The position numbers were made by a program, and so were the translations under genes. Under the pieces are notes generated by a model, which saw only the letters and a program-made list of their open reading frames with translations, was not told where the DNA came from and searched no databases. Shown piece by piece: positions 34,839-47,637 of a stretch of 64,000 nucleotides of DNA. The DNA lies in the NCBI GenBank assembly GCA_021613535.1, contig CP075493.1, positions 7,812,001-7,876,000 of the forward strand, written 5' to 3'. Source of the stretch: Adineta vaga. Taxonomy: Eukaryota > Rotifera. Each line of letters starts with the position of its first letter. Positions within the stretch are counted from its first letter, which is position 1.

Positions 34839-34840
34839 AG
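34839..34840 (+). promoter_or_regulatory. Putative trans-splice acceptor of RCC1L
   Basis: TGATTCCAG ends 13 bases before the RCC1L ATG, in a 101-bp spacer after AGA. It is compatible with spliced-leader addition to a downstream operon gene. Confidence 0.4.
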
Positions 34841-34853
34841 ATTTATAAAATAA

Positions 34854-36326
34854 ATGAATATCATTCAACATTCTTTAAAACTATGTAATCAATGTTATAT
34901 GAAATTTTCTGTTCGTTATATAAATATAAATATTATCAATGCAAAAAAGAAACCAGTACCAACAGTTAGTTTTGTTGGTGAACGTTCTTATCTTTATCCA
35001 TCTGTGTATTGTTGGGGATATATTGGTACAGGAGCATTAGGTGTTTTTGATTTTGTTAATAAACAACCTGATCCAAAACGTCTAGATACGAAACAACAAA
35101 CTCAACTTCGTCGTTCAATTCCATATCGACATCCATTTTCATATGAACATCGAATTAAAATTAGTCGTGTTGCATGTGGAAATGGTTTTACATTATTTTC
35201 ATCAAATACATTAAAATATGATAAATTATGGGCGTGTGGATTAAATACAGATAGTCAATTGACATATATCAAAGATCGAAATCATCCGAAAGGTTTTGGT
35301 GATTATATTATTGTACCAAAAATTATTCATCTACCAATGAAACATCCTCGATCGACAAGAATTATTCAAATAGCAGCTGGAAGAGCACATTCTGTTGTAT
35401 TAACTGATAATTCAGGTTAGATCAATGAATCAATCAACAATTTTTCCTAATGAAAATGATTCTATTTTGTAGGTCTCTTCTCCTTTGGTAATAATGCATT
35501 TGGTCAATGTGCTCGTCAGATAGTACCTGATGAAATCTATAAAAATAGTATGTTAATTCATTCGTTTAATATTGATTTAAATGATACGAATAATAAAATA
35601 ATTGATATTGTTTGTGGACAAGATCATACATTATTTCTTACAGAAAAAGGTCATGTCTATTCTTGTGGTTTAAATACAGATGGACAATTAGGTGTTGGTC
35701 ATTATGATTGTGTAACAAGACCAGAACGAGTTCGTGGTGATATTGAAAATGAATGTATTGTTCAAATCGCATCTAAAGGTGATTGTGTATTAGCTTTGAA
35801 TAAATCTGGTGATGTATTTGGTTGGGGTAATAATGAATATCGTCAATTAGGTATTATGAATGATCCTATTGATTCACCAGCATCATTACAATGTGCTCAT
35901 CCACGTCATCTTCGTTTTCGAAATAGTACATCATTAACAAATATTAAATGTATTGCTGCTGGTGGTTCATTATGTTCAGCTGTTGATCGTCAAGGTCAAT
36001 TGTATATGTGGGGCTTTGGTTTACTTGGTTTTGGTCCTAAGCATACAACGATCGATATTCCTCAAACAATGCCAATGGAATTATTTGGCAAAAATGAATT
36101 TAGTCAAGATGTTAAAATCGATCATGTTTCTTGTGGTTTACTTAGTACAGCAGCAATAACAACAGATGGTGAATTATTTATGTGGGGTAAAAATCGTTAT
36201 GGAGCATTAGGTGTCGAATTTGATGAAGATGCACCTATGCCTATGCGTGTCTTTGTGCCTGCACGTGTTCATTCTATTGCACTTGGACCTGACCATACAT
36301 TTGCTTTATGTAAAGGATATGTATAA
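34854..36326 (+). CDS. RCC1L: RCC1-like mitochondrial protein (RCC1L/WBSCR16)
   Basis: Seven-bladed RCC1-repeat protein, probably the mitochondrial RCC1L that acts in mitoribosome assembly and inner-membrane fusion. Exons 34854..35415 and 35473..36326 give 471 residues; human RCC1L has 464. The N-terminus is basic with hydroxyl residues, as expected for mitochondrial import. The first blade reads VYCWGYIGTGALGV; further blades include LWACGLNTDSQL, AAGRAHSVVLTDNSG, LFSFGNNAFGQC, VYSCGLNTDGQLGVGH, VFGWGNNEYRQLGI, LYMWGFGLLGFGP and LFMWGKNRYGALGV, ending GPDHTFALCKGYV. The WGYIGTGALG start and the FGLLGFGP blade point to RCC1L rather than the nuclear exchange factor. A 3' splice site (TTCCAG at 34835..34840) lies 13 bases before the ATG, consistent with trans-splicing within an operon. 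Confidence 0.92.
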
Positions 36327-37564
36327 GTATAAATAAACTATAATTTTTCAAAGAAATTTATGTGAAATATGTTACCGATTGCATTCATACAAAATCTATC
36401 CGTTTGTTGTAAAGTGGTAAAAGAATTTAAGACGTTCTAATGGAACATCTTTAACTTCCGCGCAGTTAAAGCGCTTTTATAATGACTTTGGAAAAGTATT
36501 ATGCAAGATTTATACAAAAGTAATTACTTAATTATAAAACTATATTTTCACATTTTTTCTTATAATAAATTTTAAAATGATTCACTTGCTCTATTTAACT
36601 AGCATCAAATTTCTATGTAATTGTTTTCTTTCCCAATGTGTTAGATCGGTGCACCAAACTTTATGAACTTAACACATACAAAGATAGCACATAGGTCATT
36701 TCGATATTTTTCATAAAGTAAAATATGATATATAGTGATTTTCATTATTGATTAACTACGTCATTTTATGGTGCATAATAAAGATTCTTTTATTAATTGA
36801 TCAAATTGCATTCTATTCATATAAATGAAAAACAATATCGCATAAATAATTCTCATTTTCTTAGCACGTTTCATCCTAATATAGAATATGAAGCAGTAAA
36901 ATTATATCGGAAGATGAACTCATTCTCAACGGTTCGGTTGATTGTTCTTCCCGGTAATCCTTCGTAGGCGTTTAGAATAGCAATTATTCGTAAAATTAAT
37001 ATTAGTATTTAAGTAGACACCCCAGAAAACTTTTTATTTTGCTCGTAAAAATAAATATTCAAGATCATATGTGTTAACTTATTATCTTAATATATATTTT
37101 ATCATTCTACTCATGTTGTTTCCAATATAAATTTGATAAAGACTATTAAAAAAACATGAGAATTTATTGTGATGTTCACTTTCTTTTCAAACAGTCCGAT
37201 AGCATGTTAACTATTTCAATGAAAACTTTTTCTCAATCATGAATAGCAATGACAGTATAACTATAAAAGAATAAGAAAGGTTCGATTCTTCTGGTATTAT
37301 ATATCATGATCATAATATTGTTAGAAGCTTTTCTCCTTCATCAACACTTCTTCTCATTAGTTCTTTTTTTTGTCGCATTCTTCTTTTTTTCACACTTGTT
37401 CTACCCACATCTGAACTGTGAAAAGAAGAAGAAAAAAAATCATGATATTAATTCTCACGTACTTCTTTTTCTTTATGCATCGTATAAAATGTCTGAGCTC
37501 GTCTCTTTTCATCATCTTCTTCATCTTTTTTAGATATTGAATTGTGTCTCTCGACTGAACATAA
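36327..37564. other. Gene-free spacer
   Basis: About 1.24 kb of AT-rich sequence between RCC1L and the small secreted peptide gene. One slightly GC-richer patch at about 36455-36475 is short and has no fold I can justify. A pyrimidine-rich open frame at 37306-37533 looks like low complexity. Confidence 0.45.
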
Positions 37565-38003
37565 ATGACCTCGTTACTAATTCATATTCGTTGTCTTTTA
37601 TTATTCTTTATCCTCATACAATCTGTTTCACTTTATGAAATCTATGCATATGAACAACAAGTAAGTCAATTAAATATGAATTTCTTGTTCGTTTTTTTTT
37701 TAATTTATTTATTTTCATATTTAGCAACCAGTTTCGTCTTTCAAGGATGAACTCATTCCATCATTACAATATCAAAATATGGAAGATGAAGATACAATGA
37801 ATCAAAACAATAATGATAATTCAGAACTTTGGCAAATAAAATCGAAACGTTCAACAATTCCACAACGTCGTAACAATCGACCACATTGGAATCCTTTAAT
37901 AGCCGCGTATAAACGTTGTGGTGAATTAGTTTCACGTCCCGAACGCGAATCATGTTTCAAAGAAGCCGTACAAATGCTCTTTGTATATAAACTAAGAAAA
38001 TAA
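37565..38003 (+). CDS. Small secreted peptide precursor, possibly neuropeptide-like
   Basis: Exons 37565..37660 and 37725..38003, with a 64-bp phase-0 intron, encode 124 residues. The first exon is almost entirely a signal peptide (LLIHIRCLLLFFILIQSVSLYE). A spacer rich in Asp, Asn and Glu is followed by the basic site KSKR and then a C-terminal segment, STIPQRRNNRPHWNPL, AAYKRCGELVSRPERESCF and a basic tail. Two Cys separated by 13 residues (CGELVSRPERESC) could close a loop. Further basic pairs (QRR, YKR) lie inside the segment. Signal, acidic spacer, dibasic cleavage and a short conserved-looking Cys loop resemble a peptide hormone precursor, but I recognise no named family. It could equally be a secreted structural or defence peptide. 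Confidence 0.65.
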
Positions 38004-39652
38004 AAAAAGGGAAATAATATCAAATTCTTATTAAGAACAACAACATAACTAGGAGATCATTCGTGTATATTTGCGCATTACTATCGTCCAACAAATAACT
38101 TAATCATCAAGAGAAAAATAATGAATCGAAAATAATTTACATTTTTTGTCATATTCTGTTATTTCTCATTGTTGTAATGTTCCGTCAAATAAAGAAAACG
38201 ACATATGAGTAGAGAACATCAATACGAACATCAGTATCATGACTTTTCTTTCAATTACGAGATATCATTACATCTTATCAGTTAAATACAGAATTCCGTA
38301 GACAATGACGTCATTCTTTCACATCAAGTTGCTTCTTTTTATAATATCTTTTTAATTAAAAATCTAAAAACTGACCTTCTAAATTGATCCTCATAATTCT
38401 CTACTAAATATATTAATTCTATAAAAAAATAATTTTCATTCACACTAATTATTTATTTAATGATCAAACGATAACCGAAATGATGAACTGGTGCCACAAG
38501 AAAAAAGTAGATGATAAATTAATCAACACTATGAAAACCTATCGATAATTTATGGTCTCATATTCCGACATGCAAGAAATTTCTTAGAAAAGTGTGATAA
38601 TATTGAATGAATCAACACTTATTCAAAGAAAACAATTGAAGAGTTTGACACTTGTGAGAAAATAGAATATTCACATGAAAACACCTACTTGTTAACATAT
38701 TTTTATATAGCTCGAAACAACCAGAAAAAGGATGGACTTAAATATAAATATCAAAAGTTATTCAAGTAGAATTATTAAGACATTTTGTAAGATATAGTAA
38801 AAAAAAAGGTTATAATCTTGTGAAATATAGTCTTTGTAAATCACATAGATTGTTCTAAGAAAGAAAAGTTTGATTCTATTACAGAAAAAGCATATCACCC
38901 ACCAATATCAAGACCTATTTTTTTGAAAGTAGTTTATGTCATCAGGGAAAAAATCATAAAATTTTTGTTCTTTATTTTAACAATTATACACCAGAAATCC
39001 TGCTCATTATTCTTCATATGAATCTTTTAAGATGATTACTAATTATTCTAGTCGAAAGAAATATTTGCACTGTTGTATGAAATATCAAAGAAGTGTATTT
39101 TCATATGAAATTAAATAATGAAACGGAAATTATCTTTCTTCTCTGACGTAAAATGTTAGGTCATACGCTACCCATGTAGTAATGTCATCAAAGTATAGTC
39201 TTATTTTAATCGTATAATGAACGAAATAACTGAATTGCATATAAATCTTTTATACTTTTAACGATTCTTTGTCGATTGAATTATTCCGTTGTAAATAATT
39301 TTCTAAATTGATGAGATAAATAAAGTTAAGTAATAAATCGAACTATCTCTATCTAGACTGAAATATATTTGTCTATTTCAATGTATAAATAATGAAAATA
39401 TATGATATTTTTTTTACCGATTCACTTGGCAGTATTAGTGCCAATCATAGACTTCTAAGTGAATTTTCTTGATTTCTCTAACATAGATAGGTTTTCGATT
39501 GAATCTTCTATCTACTCTAGATATATTTTGACTATTCTCAGAAAATAATATATATATATATATCTATATAATTGTTAGATTGATTGATCTATTGAATATG
39601 AAATTCAAACATCTAACAAAAAGATCAATGAAAGCAGAAGAAGAATAAATAA
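38004..39652. other. Gene-free spacer
   Basis: About 1.65 kb of AT-rich DNA between the peptide gene (+) and the 3' end of the coactosin-like gene (-). It has a TA repeat at about 39548-39563. No exon with splice support was found on either strand. Confidence 0.5.
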
Positions 39653-40253
39653 CTAGGAAAATTCGTAAGCTTGTGGTTTATGTGCACCAGCACATGCTTG
39701 CAATAAATCAATAATAGTGTCTTCGGATATTTCTTCGAGAGTATTGGCATAGATTTGTATATGATACCCATGAAAAAATCGTTCAAAATCAGATCGTTGT
39801 GTTGAAGCACGTGCAGCACGTAATGTTGGCTAATGAAAGAGAAAAGTAAAAATATTCAATCATTCATAAATAATAAGATGTAACAGTATTCTTACTACAT
39901 TAGCTCCAACATAATTAATGTATACAAATTTAGCACGATGACTTCCATATTCATCAACTGCTCGAACTCGAACAACACCCACATAAATTTGATTATCATG
40001 AAGTTTACGTTTCATTTCACTCAATCCACCTGAACCTTTACCACGAAGTACAATTTCACCTTTATCACCATATGCCAATAAAATCCTAAAGAAACAAAAA
40101 AAAAGAGTACACGTTGTTTTGTCTATGTAAATAATTAGTAAATTTCTAATAGATCTTTTACCAATTTGTATTTGATGTATCATTTCTAACATCTTGCCAA
40201 GCTTCTTGAAAATCTTCACCACTTAAATCAACAGAACGTTTCAATGCGGCCAT
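39653..40253 (-). CDS. Coactosin-like ADF-homology actin-binding protein
   Basis: Single ADF-H domain protein related to coactosin, which binds F-actin without depolymerising it. Exons 40253..40162, 40085..39896 and 39829..39653 encode 152 residues (human COTL1 142), phases 2 and 0 closing. The domain starts LSGEDFQEAWQDVRNDTSNTNW and continues with ILLAYGDKGEIVL, a Gly/Ser turn, YVGVVRVRAVDEYGSHRAKFVYINYVGANV and a C-terminal helix pair (SDFERFFHGYHIQIYA). The VRVRAVDE...RAKFVYINYVG block corresponds to FVRFTTGDAMSKRSKFALITWIG of COTL1. No SH3 or second ADF-H domain follows, which excludes drebrin-like and twinfilin. Some bdelloid and invertebrate coactosins differ from the human protein to this degree. 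Confidence 0.8.
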
Positions 40254-40867
40254 TAAAAAGTCGATTCAGTACAAAACATGTGCTAGTAAAACAATATCAA
40301 TGTCGGTCGGTTGTTTAGTTCGATAGATGAATCATCTAAGATATGGCAAGCAATAGCTGTAAAAGTAGAATAATCTGGTATGCATCCTGTTACGTCCAAA
40401 ATAGATAACCTTTTTTTTCCTTATTTGGCATGGGATCGTTGTTGGACAGATAGAAGGAAAGCAAAAAGAAGAGAAGGAAGAAGCAAGTCATATCAACAGA
40501 TTCTGATTGATATTATTATTGTTGTTGTTGATGATGATGATGAAGTGTGTCATATTTTACAGCTTGCTTTATGATGATCGTTACTATGTTGAATAGTAGA
40601 GTTTATTGAAGATAATTATACGAAAAATAAAATTTATTGTTGATAATATCAAATATACATCAATCATATTTTATGCTCTATGACTTCACTGTACAAAAGT
40701 TTATGATAAACAACTTGCAACGATATCAAGAATATTCGATATTTAATACTTTCTTCTCGAGTTTATTTACATAAATATATGAGCAAATGCTAAAAAGAGA
40801 ATCAATAGAGAGTCCTTTCTTTTTGTATGTTAAATATTTTGTAATTATTCAGTTGATATCTGGTATT
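40254..40867. other. Spacer between GTPBP6 and the coactosin-like gene
   Basis: About 610 bp. It includes a short GAT repeat at about 40529-40543, which forms part of a chance frame. It should contain the coactosin-like promoter and the GTPBP6 3' end. No exon is seen. Confidence 0.45.
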
Positions 40868-42493
40868 TTACTCATTGGGATAACGCGCTTGAAATTTTGC
40901 ATAACCAGGTTTTGAGAATAGACATTTCAAATGAATAAATTGTGGATCATCTTCATCAACAATCATGGTGTCAATTGAACATACATTTTCAGTAACAAGT
41001 ACTTGATAAAGTTGTCCTCCTTGTAATACACGATATTCACATGTTATACGATTACTAGCAATCATAAGTCTTTCTTGTATTGTATCAATAAGTTGATTCA
41101 AACCTTGGCCAGTTTTACATGAAACCTTTAGTTCATTATCAATTTCTGAATTCGATTTTTCTTGAGAAGAATCTTCTAATAGATCAGATTTATTAAAAAC
41201 TGTTATCATTGATTGAATTTTTGATGGATGAACATTAAGTTCATTTAATGTTTGCATGACAGTTTTTCGTTGTACAACATTATCCGGATGACTAATATCA
41301 CAAACATGAATTAATATATGAGCATCGACAGCATCGTTCAATGTTGCACGAAAAGCTTCAATTAATGTTGTCGGAATATCAGCTATATGAGTAGAAAGTT
41401 TTTCATTAGTCGATCTAATACATCAATACTTTTTTTTACCAATAAAACCAACTGTATCAACATAGAGAACATTTAAAGCATTTGGAAGGATTCCAGCATG
41501 TGTTGTTACATCTATGTGAAAAATCAAATTTTTATAACGATATAGTTTTTTTTTTAATGATTGATATATTACCTAATGTAGCGAATAGTTGATCTTTTGG
41601 TTGCAATGAAGCATCTTTTGTTAGCGCTTTAATCAATGATGTTTTACCAGCATTTGTATATCCAACAACTGCAACAGTAGGAATATCGATGGATGAACGA
41701 CGTCGTTTCAATAATTTTCGATGTTCTTCAAGTTTCATGACTTCAGCACGAAGATTTCGTTCGCGATCCTTTATAATTATGAAAAAGTATATTTTTTTTC
41801 TACGTATGTGTTAACATTACTTACTTTGAATAATTCACCATCATTTCTACGATATCGTAACAATGGAATTTCAGCAAGAGCAACTTGTAATTTAGCAGCA
41901 CCACTTTGGGCATGATTTTTGAAGATCTATTATTGAAAACTTCTATGTAAATCAAGTATAGTTAAAAGCAAAAGATTTCCTACTTGAAGTACAATTGAAT
42001 ATCGATCATAGACAGGTACACGAAATTTTTCTGTCAATCCATCAATTTGACCTAATGAAAGACGATCAATTGAGAGAAATACGGCTGTAGCTTGACATTG
42101 ACGAACTTCATTTGTTATTTTCTCGATGTTACCCTTGCCATATAGATATCGTTGTGAACCACCAGATTTTAATGTATAAATTCCATGACCAACAACACGC
42201 CATTTATTTAGAGTATGAATTAATGAGATTGATTCTGATAATTGTAAATCAGCAGTCGTAGATTGACGACCGCGTGCTTTAAATTTCATGGAAGGTTGGA
42301 TAATATAAACACGATGACCAGCTGATCGAATATGTAGTAATGCAGATGACATAGAAGTAAATTCATGATCATCGAGAAGACTTTGAAGATGACGATCGAC
42401 AAATTCTTTAGTGTACAAACGGGTAGAACGAGAAAATAAACGGACAGAAGATTTGATGTTGGATAGATGAGTAAAGATTTGCTTAAATAACAT
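40868..42493 (-). CDS. GTPBP6: HflX-type GTPase GTPBP6, mitochondrial
   Basis: GTPase of the HflX family; the human protein splits and recycles mitochondrial ribosomes. Exons 42493..41984, 41926..41825, 41768..41573, 41511..41440 and 41382..40868 encode 464 residues with all phases closing. The N-terminus is rich in Ser, Arg and Lys without acid, as for a mitochondrial leader. The HflX N-domain contains GHGIYTLKSGGSQRYLYGKGN and SLGQIDGLTEKFRVPVYDRY. The G domain has G1 GYTNAGKTSL, the switch II region VDTVGFI with the following DIPTTLIEAFRATL typical of HflX, and G4 NKSDL. The C-terminal domain carries GQLYQVLV. All GTP-binding elements are intact. The coactosin-like gene lies downstream on the same strand. 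Confidence 0.93.
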
Positions 42494-42986
42494 TCTTTTT
42501 GTTTTTTAATCTAAAATATTCATTCTTCAATTATAAGTGTATTGTAATCGATCGATTATCAGAATTTTGCAAAATAATTGGTTTGTTTTGTAACCATAAA
42601 TGAAATTCATTTCGAAATAGTTTCAAAACCTTAAGGTGTCGCCATTCAACATGATTTCGTTCTCATTCTTCCAGCTCGTAGCTAAGCAGTCAATATATAA
42701 AGAAATATTTCCGATTATTGAGTTTGGTCTTCTGATAACTCTCGATATCTCAAGATGTAATATTTAGATGTTTATTAAAGCAATTTATTTGTCTTCAAAA
42801 ACACAAAGCAAAAAAATCAGTAAGCGTTCACTACAAAAATAATGATTTTAATCAAAACCTATAAAGCATTTCATCTAAGCGATTACTGTTGAATAATGCA
42901 TTCATAAAAATTATTAAAAAAAAAACATAGCACAATATCTTCGAATGTATGTCAATCACAGAATGTCACACAATTTTTGTTCATAG
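42494..42986. other. Spacer between the MTMR10-like gene and GTPBP6
   Basis: About 490 bp, AT-rich, containing the promoter of GTPBP6 and the 3' flank of the MTMR10-like gene. No exon is seen. Confidence 0.45.
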
Positions 42987-45900
42987 TCACACATGAGTTT
43001 CGAGCATTTGTGGATGCCAAGAATTGGCATGATAAACCTAAGAGAATGTATAAATTCTAGTAAATAATACATTCGATATCATTAAATAACCTACCGAATG
43101 GAATGCATCTATGGTAATATTTCGTCGAGATTTTGAACGTGAATTTTTAATATCTTCTTGTAAACAACTGATTTCAAATGATAATTGTTGTTCACGTAAT
43201 GTGGGAAAATAAATTTGATCGTAACGACAGTAACATTTAGACCATAGTACAATATTGAATAGACGCCAATCAACATGTAAATCATGGATAAATTGTTGTG
43301 GATACTCGATATTATCATAATCAAACTGTTCGGAATCTGATGATGATGAGTTTTGACGGATATATTCTGGCGGTTTAGGTTTTTCTAGACGATAAACAAC
43401 GCGAACTGGTGATTGTCCAGAAGATGATATACTTCTTGTATGTTGAAGAGAAGAAGCCGATCTTGGAGGAATAATTATTGATGCATGATTTTTCAAGAGA
43501 CGTGAAGTATCAGGATAAAGATATAAGGAAAAATCAAATGCAGATAGAATTAAATTATTTTTAGGATAATTTTGGATGGCTTCGAGACGTTCAAAAACAG
43601 AATTAAAAGCAAATGTATGTTGATAACCATAGCAAGCACTACGAAGAGTTCAAGAAGAAAATATTCTGTGAATTCGAATGCAAATGGATTTTGATTCATC
43701 AATTGATATACACAATCGAGAAAGAGAAGAAATACTGGCGCCTAAAATAAAATAGTTCGATCGATTCTTTATGGCGAAAAAAAAGAGGAATGGAAAAACG
43801 AACTTCTTCTGCCACGGAACCATGAACATCAGTTAGAACTTGACCAAAACGTTCTCGAAATGGATGACCACGAATGATCCATTCACGGACAATCAATTCA
43901 CAGAAACCTTTAATTGTCCGACATTTTGGTCGAAGAAATATTTGAATTAATGATGACATTAAACAACTATTGTCCGTATCACTCCCTATTAAAATAAAAT
44001 AACATATAAATATGAAGAAAATCTATCTCTTTCGGCTGCTCGATTTCATACCTGCTAATTCAATGTGTTTATAATTCAATAATTTAGCTAGAGAAGCAGC
44101 ACCATGCAATGTTTTTGAAACATATTTCAACCATTTACATGTATTAAGTTTCGTTAACCATTTATCATCATCATCAACTACAAAGTAAAGCGAATCAATG
44201 TTAAACTATAATCATATAGATCTGTCTGTATCTACCACAAGATATAGTACATATTTCAATGAGTTTTTCGTAAGTAGCTTGTAAACGTTTTAGATTGCAC
44301 GGAAATTTTGCTAAATTATATCGATGAAATGTTTTGTCAGAGACATAATGACATGAATAAGTCAAACTCGAATCAGTTCCATTACGACGTAAACTAGAAT
44401 TGATAAATATTTCAAATCAAGAACAACAACAATACGGATTAATTTATCAACCAACACCAATACAAAAATGCACATGGCATACATCTAATCTAACTAAAAT
44501 TACCGGATATACAAGTGTGTCTCACCAAATATGAAGTAATTTTAATGATATAATTAAATATTCATCTGCGGGCAGAATAAGAAGAATACTGATTATGTCA
44601 TGATTCACTTACGAATCTCCGGCAATTGTAATTTCGCCTATGCCTGGCACAGTGATCAGCATATACTGTATCTGTCCTCTATTGTGTTGTTGATGATGGT
44701 CAATTTCAATTTCAGATGTGTGCGTCCAGTGCCAAATCTTTATAGAATACAGAAATTAATAAAGTAATTCGAATACACCAATGAAACCTACTAATTCATC
44801 AAAATTGTCTTTCCCATTTGTAGATGTGAAACGAACATAAGGTCCTTCACTATCGTCACGAAAGAAAAAGAACTAAGTAGATAAAATTGAAAAGATATAT
44901 CAATTACATACGCTCGTGCAACATATGATTTATCAAATTTTGTCTGATTAACAATCCATTGTTTTTCATTCGCATCGTATAATTCATCATTCCAATCTTG
45001 ATAAGTCATATAAGCTTTTATACGTTCATCATTGCTCAAACAAAAATCTACATAATATGACGAATGTATTATCAAACGAGAGAAATATTCAAAAAATTGT
45101 TACCAGAAATTTCATCATCCTTAGATCGACCATTAGATGAAGATATCAATAATGATAATGCAGTTGCACGTTGAGATCGAGAATTTAAATTATTCATTGG
45201 AGGTTTTTGTATATGATGAAAAAAATATAATTGTTCTTTCTTTTGACAATGACATTGCACTTTCAATGTATTGATGTACTATAAAATAAGATAATCAAAA
45301 CGAAATGTATATTATTCTGTATAGAAACTATACTGTTTCCATTTTTGATGTTGATGTTTGTTGTTGTATTTCCTAAGGAATTTGATTTTGTCACTGAACA
45401 TTTGGAAAATGTTATATTTCGAAAATCCTTTACGATGTAAATAGAAAATAAATTCATTGATGAGGAGAAAGAAAATATAGATATACTCGAGTAATGATTG
45501 TAAATGTTCGAGTTTCTGATTGGATTTGATTTTCATTTAGAAATGATCTAAATCCTGATCGAGAATCAACCGCTATAAGAAAAAATAGATACATCTTCGA
45601 GAAGAATCTAAAAGTTTTGATATATATACTCACGTGCAACATTAATTTTATATATAGATGTCAATGGAATGTCATATTCGCCAATATATCGATTTCCAGA
45701 ATAAATCTAAACAAATTAAATGAAACGTAACATTAGAGCTTAAATATATTGTACTCTTCTGATTTTCTCGATTTATCAACAATTAATTCTTAACATAGAT
45801 AATGCGAAATTCGATTTCTTGAAAAGTTAATTTTCTAAATCCAGCAACTATTTTACAAAGTTGTGTGTGAGATGAATCTCTCGTATGAAAAATAAACTTT

Positions 45901-46323
45901 TTCAATTTCATTCAAAGTTGAATAATAAAAATCAATCAGAAAATATCAGTTAACTTATTCTTACAAGATTATTATTTCCTATATCATTGTCTGGTGCAAA
46001 TATCAGTCGAAATATTGTCATATACAATGTTCCATTTAATCGTTCACAACCATTTTCAATATATTCTACATTTCGTACATGTATCTGTAATGGAGTTTCT
46101 TCTAAATGAAAGAAAAGATCAATTCCTATTTTTAACAATGTATTGAATCATACGCACGTGGTAATATTTTTCGCACAATTTTTCCTATCTCCGGTGAAAT
46201 ACTTGGAATAGAATCGATTTGGGTTGATAACTCGTTATCATAATCATTCGAATAGAATCGAGATGATTCCTGTCGACCGACACTAATCGATCGAGTGTGT
46301 GTATTATTTCGATGAAATGACAT
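42987..46323 (-). CDS. Myotubularin-related pseudophosphatase (MTMR10/12-like), with a frameshift
   Basis: Catalytically dead myotubularin-family protein of the MTMR10/11/12 branch, usually an adaptor for active phosphoinositide 3-phosphatases. Exons: 46323..46158, 46101..45965, 45706..45634, 45572..45487, 45427..about 45395, 45278..45104, 45047..44912, 44849..44792, 44737..44613, 44393..44251, 44177..44052, 43985..43804, 43741..43095 and 43037..42987; about 713 residues. The PH-GRAM domain starts RKILPQETPLQIHVRNV and includes GTLYMTIFRLIFAP and YDIPLTSIYKI. The phosphatase-like domain includes YQDWNDEL, KWLKYVSKTLHGAASLAKLL and GSDTDNSCLMSSLIQIFLRP, where the CX5R catalytic loop is absent (no HCSDGWDRT), as in MTMR10. 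APVFLLFLDCVYQLMNQNPF follows. Within exon 43741..43095 the frame shifts by one base near 43645. The junction near 45.3-45.4 kb is uncertain. Confidence 0.85.
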
Positions 46324-47637
46324 GTGAATTGGTTATTATCATTCTGTCATTTTTTGAACGAAATTACCGAATCATTGTTTGATGAAGGAATATTGGTTCG
46401 TATACTCACCAATAGAAACCAATGTGGATTGTTCTGTTCGTTATGAATTAATCGTTTATAATAATATATAACAGCTTACTTCGTGCAATTTTAATTTCAA
46501 AATTATTATACCAAATAAAATCATTATTTATCTTTATTTTCACGAAAGTTAATTGTCTTCATATTTGCATAGTTGTTCATCAGTACAAAAGTCACATTAA
46601 AAATCCAAGTCTATCCTGGCTTTCAAGATCTAGGCAGTCAATGTTGTTCAGATTTCAACTATTTCACGAAGAAGTTTATATGCTGGTCTACAGAGTCATG
46701 AAATCAATAAAAACACCCATCGATTTTCTTTTTGAAGAACATTTTCTTTTCTCCATTTTACAAAAGACCGCCTCTTTTTTTTGCACGCTTGTCGCGTCCT
46801 AAGCTGGCACGGACCATGGAGACCGGACATATAAGTTCTAGAAGAAACATTTATTTGGTCGAAAATGGATATTGTAAAAGCTTTCACTTCGTCATCTGTG
46901 AAAAATCGTATGAATACTTGCATATTCCTTTGTCAGACATTTATATATGGCTGCTGTCTCTGAAATTTGATCGTAAACGACCGTGCCCAAAGATACATGA
47001 TTGGCGTTATCGTATTGGTCTACTTCGGATGCTTATATAGCCGAACAAATCTTCTTTTTGCTTTCACATACACATATCGATCTCGAAAAACATATAAAAT
47101 CAATTACATATATCACGTGATAAACACTATATCTTTCTTTTAGGTATAGCTGGCTCTTTATTCCTCGATTGTTTATCGTCTCATGTAAAAGAATGTTAGA
47201 AATTTGATTTTCATCGATTTTTTATGATGATAAATCGACTAAGATAGTTTAATTTCCAGCTGGTTTTCATAAGATTTTTATTCAGATATTATCTTCCAAA
47301 TTTTCATCTGACTTCACTAATTGATCGCAATCAGAAAATCGATCAAAATATATTTCTATTTTACTAATCAGTGTGCTCAGAGATTGTATTATTCATATGA
47401 CCAATTTGCAATCTATAGCATCTTTAAGTATATGTGTACATTTATTTGTATTTTGTAGTTCGAATTGTGAGTTATTGCCATCTATCGCGCGAGAGTTATT
47501 TAACATTTGTTTGAATGTAAGTCTATCCAATGAAAAGACGAACTGCATGAGTGATGGAATGTAAATGAATGAAAGCGATATAAATAGTTAACGCAACACC
47601 ACTACTGTTTATTCATTTCGATTTGCACTTGCATACA
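46324..47637. other. Divergent intergenic region, MTMR10-like / ARMC5
   Basis: About 1.3 kb between two divergent start codons. A patch at about 46760-47040 is open on the plus strand for about 100 codons and is slightly GC-richer than its surroundings (for example around 46795-46830), but it has no ATG near its start and no recognisable product. It might be a decayed fragment. The rest is AT-rich. Confidence 0.4.

Noticed and set aside
37278-37292. GGTTCGATTC resembling the B box of a tRNA gene
   Set aside because: No A box, acceptor stem or cloverleaf can be formed with the flanking sequence.
46732-47040. Plus-strand open frame of about 100 codons, with an overlapping minus-strand frame
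   Set aside because: No ATG near the start, no splice context, no recognisable protein. At most a decayed fragment.
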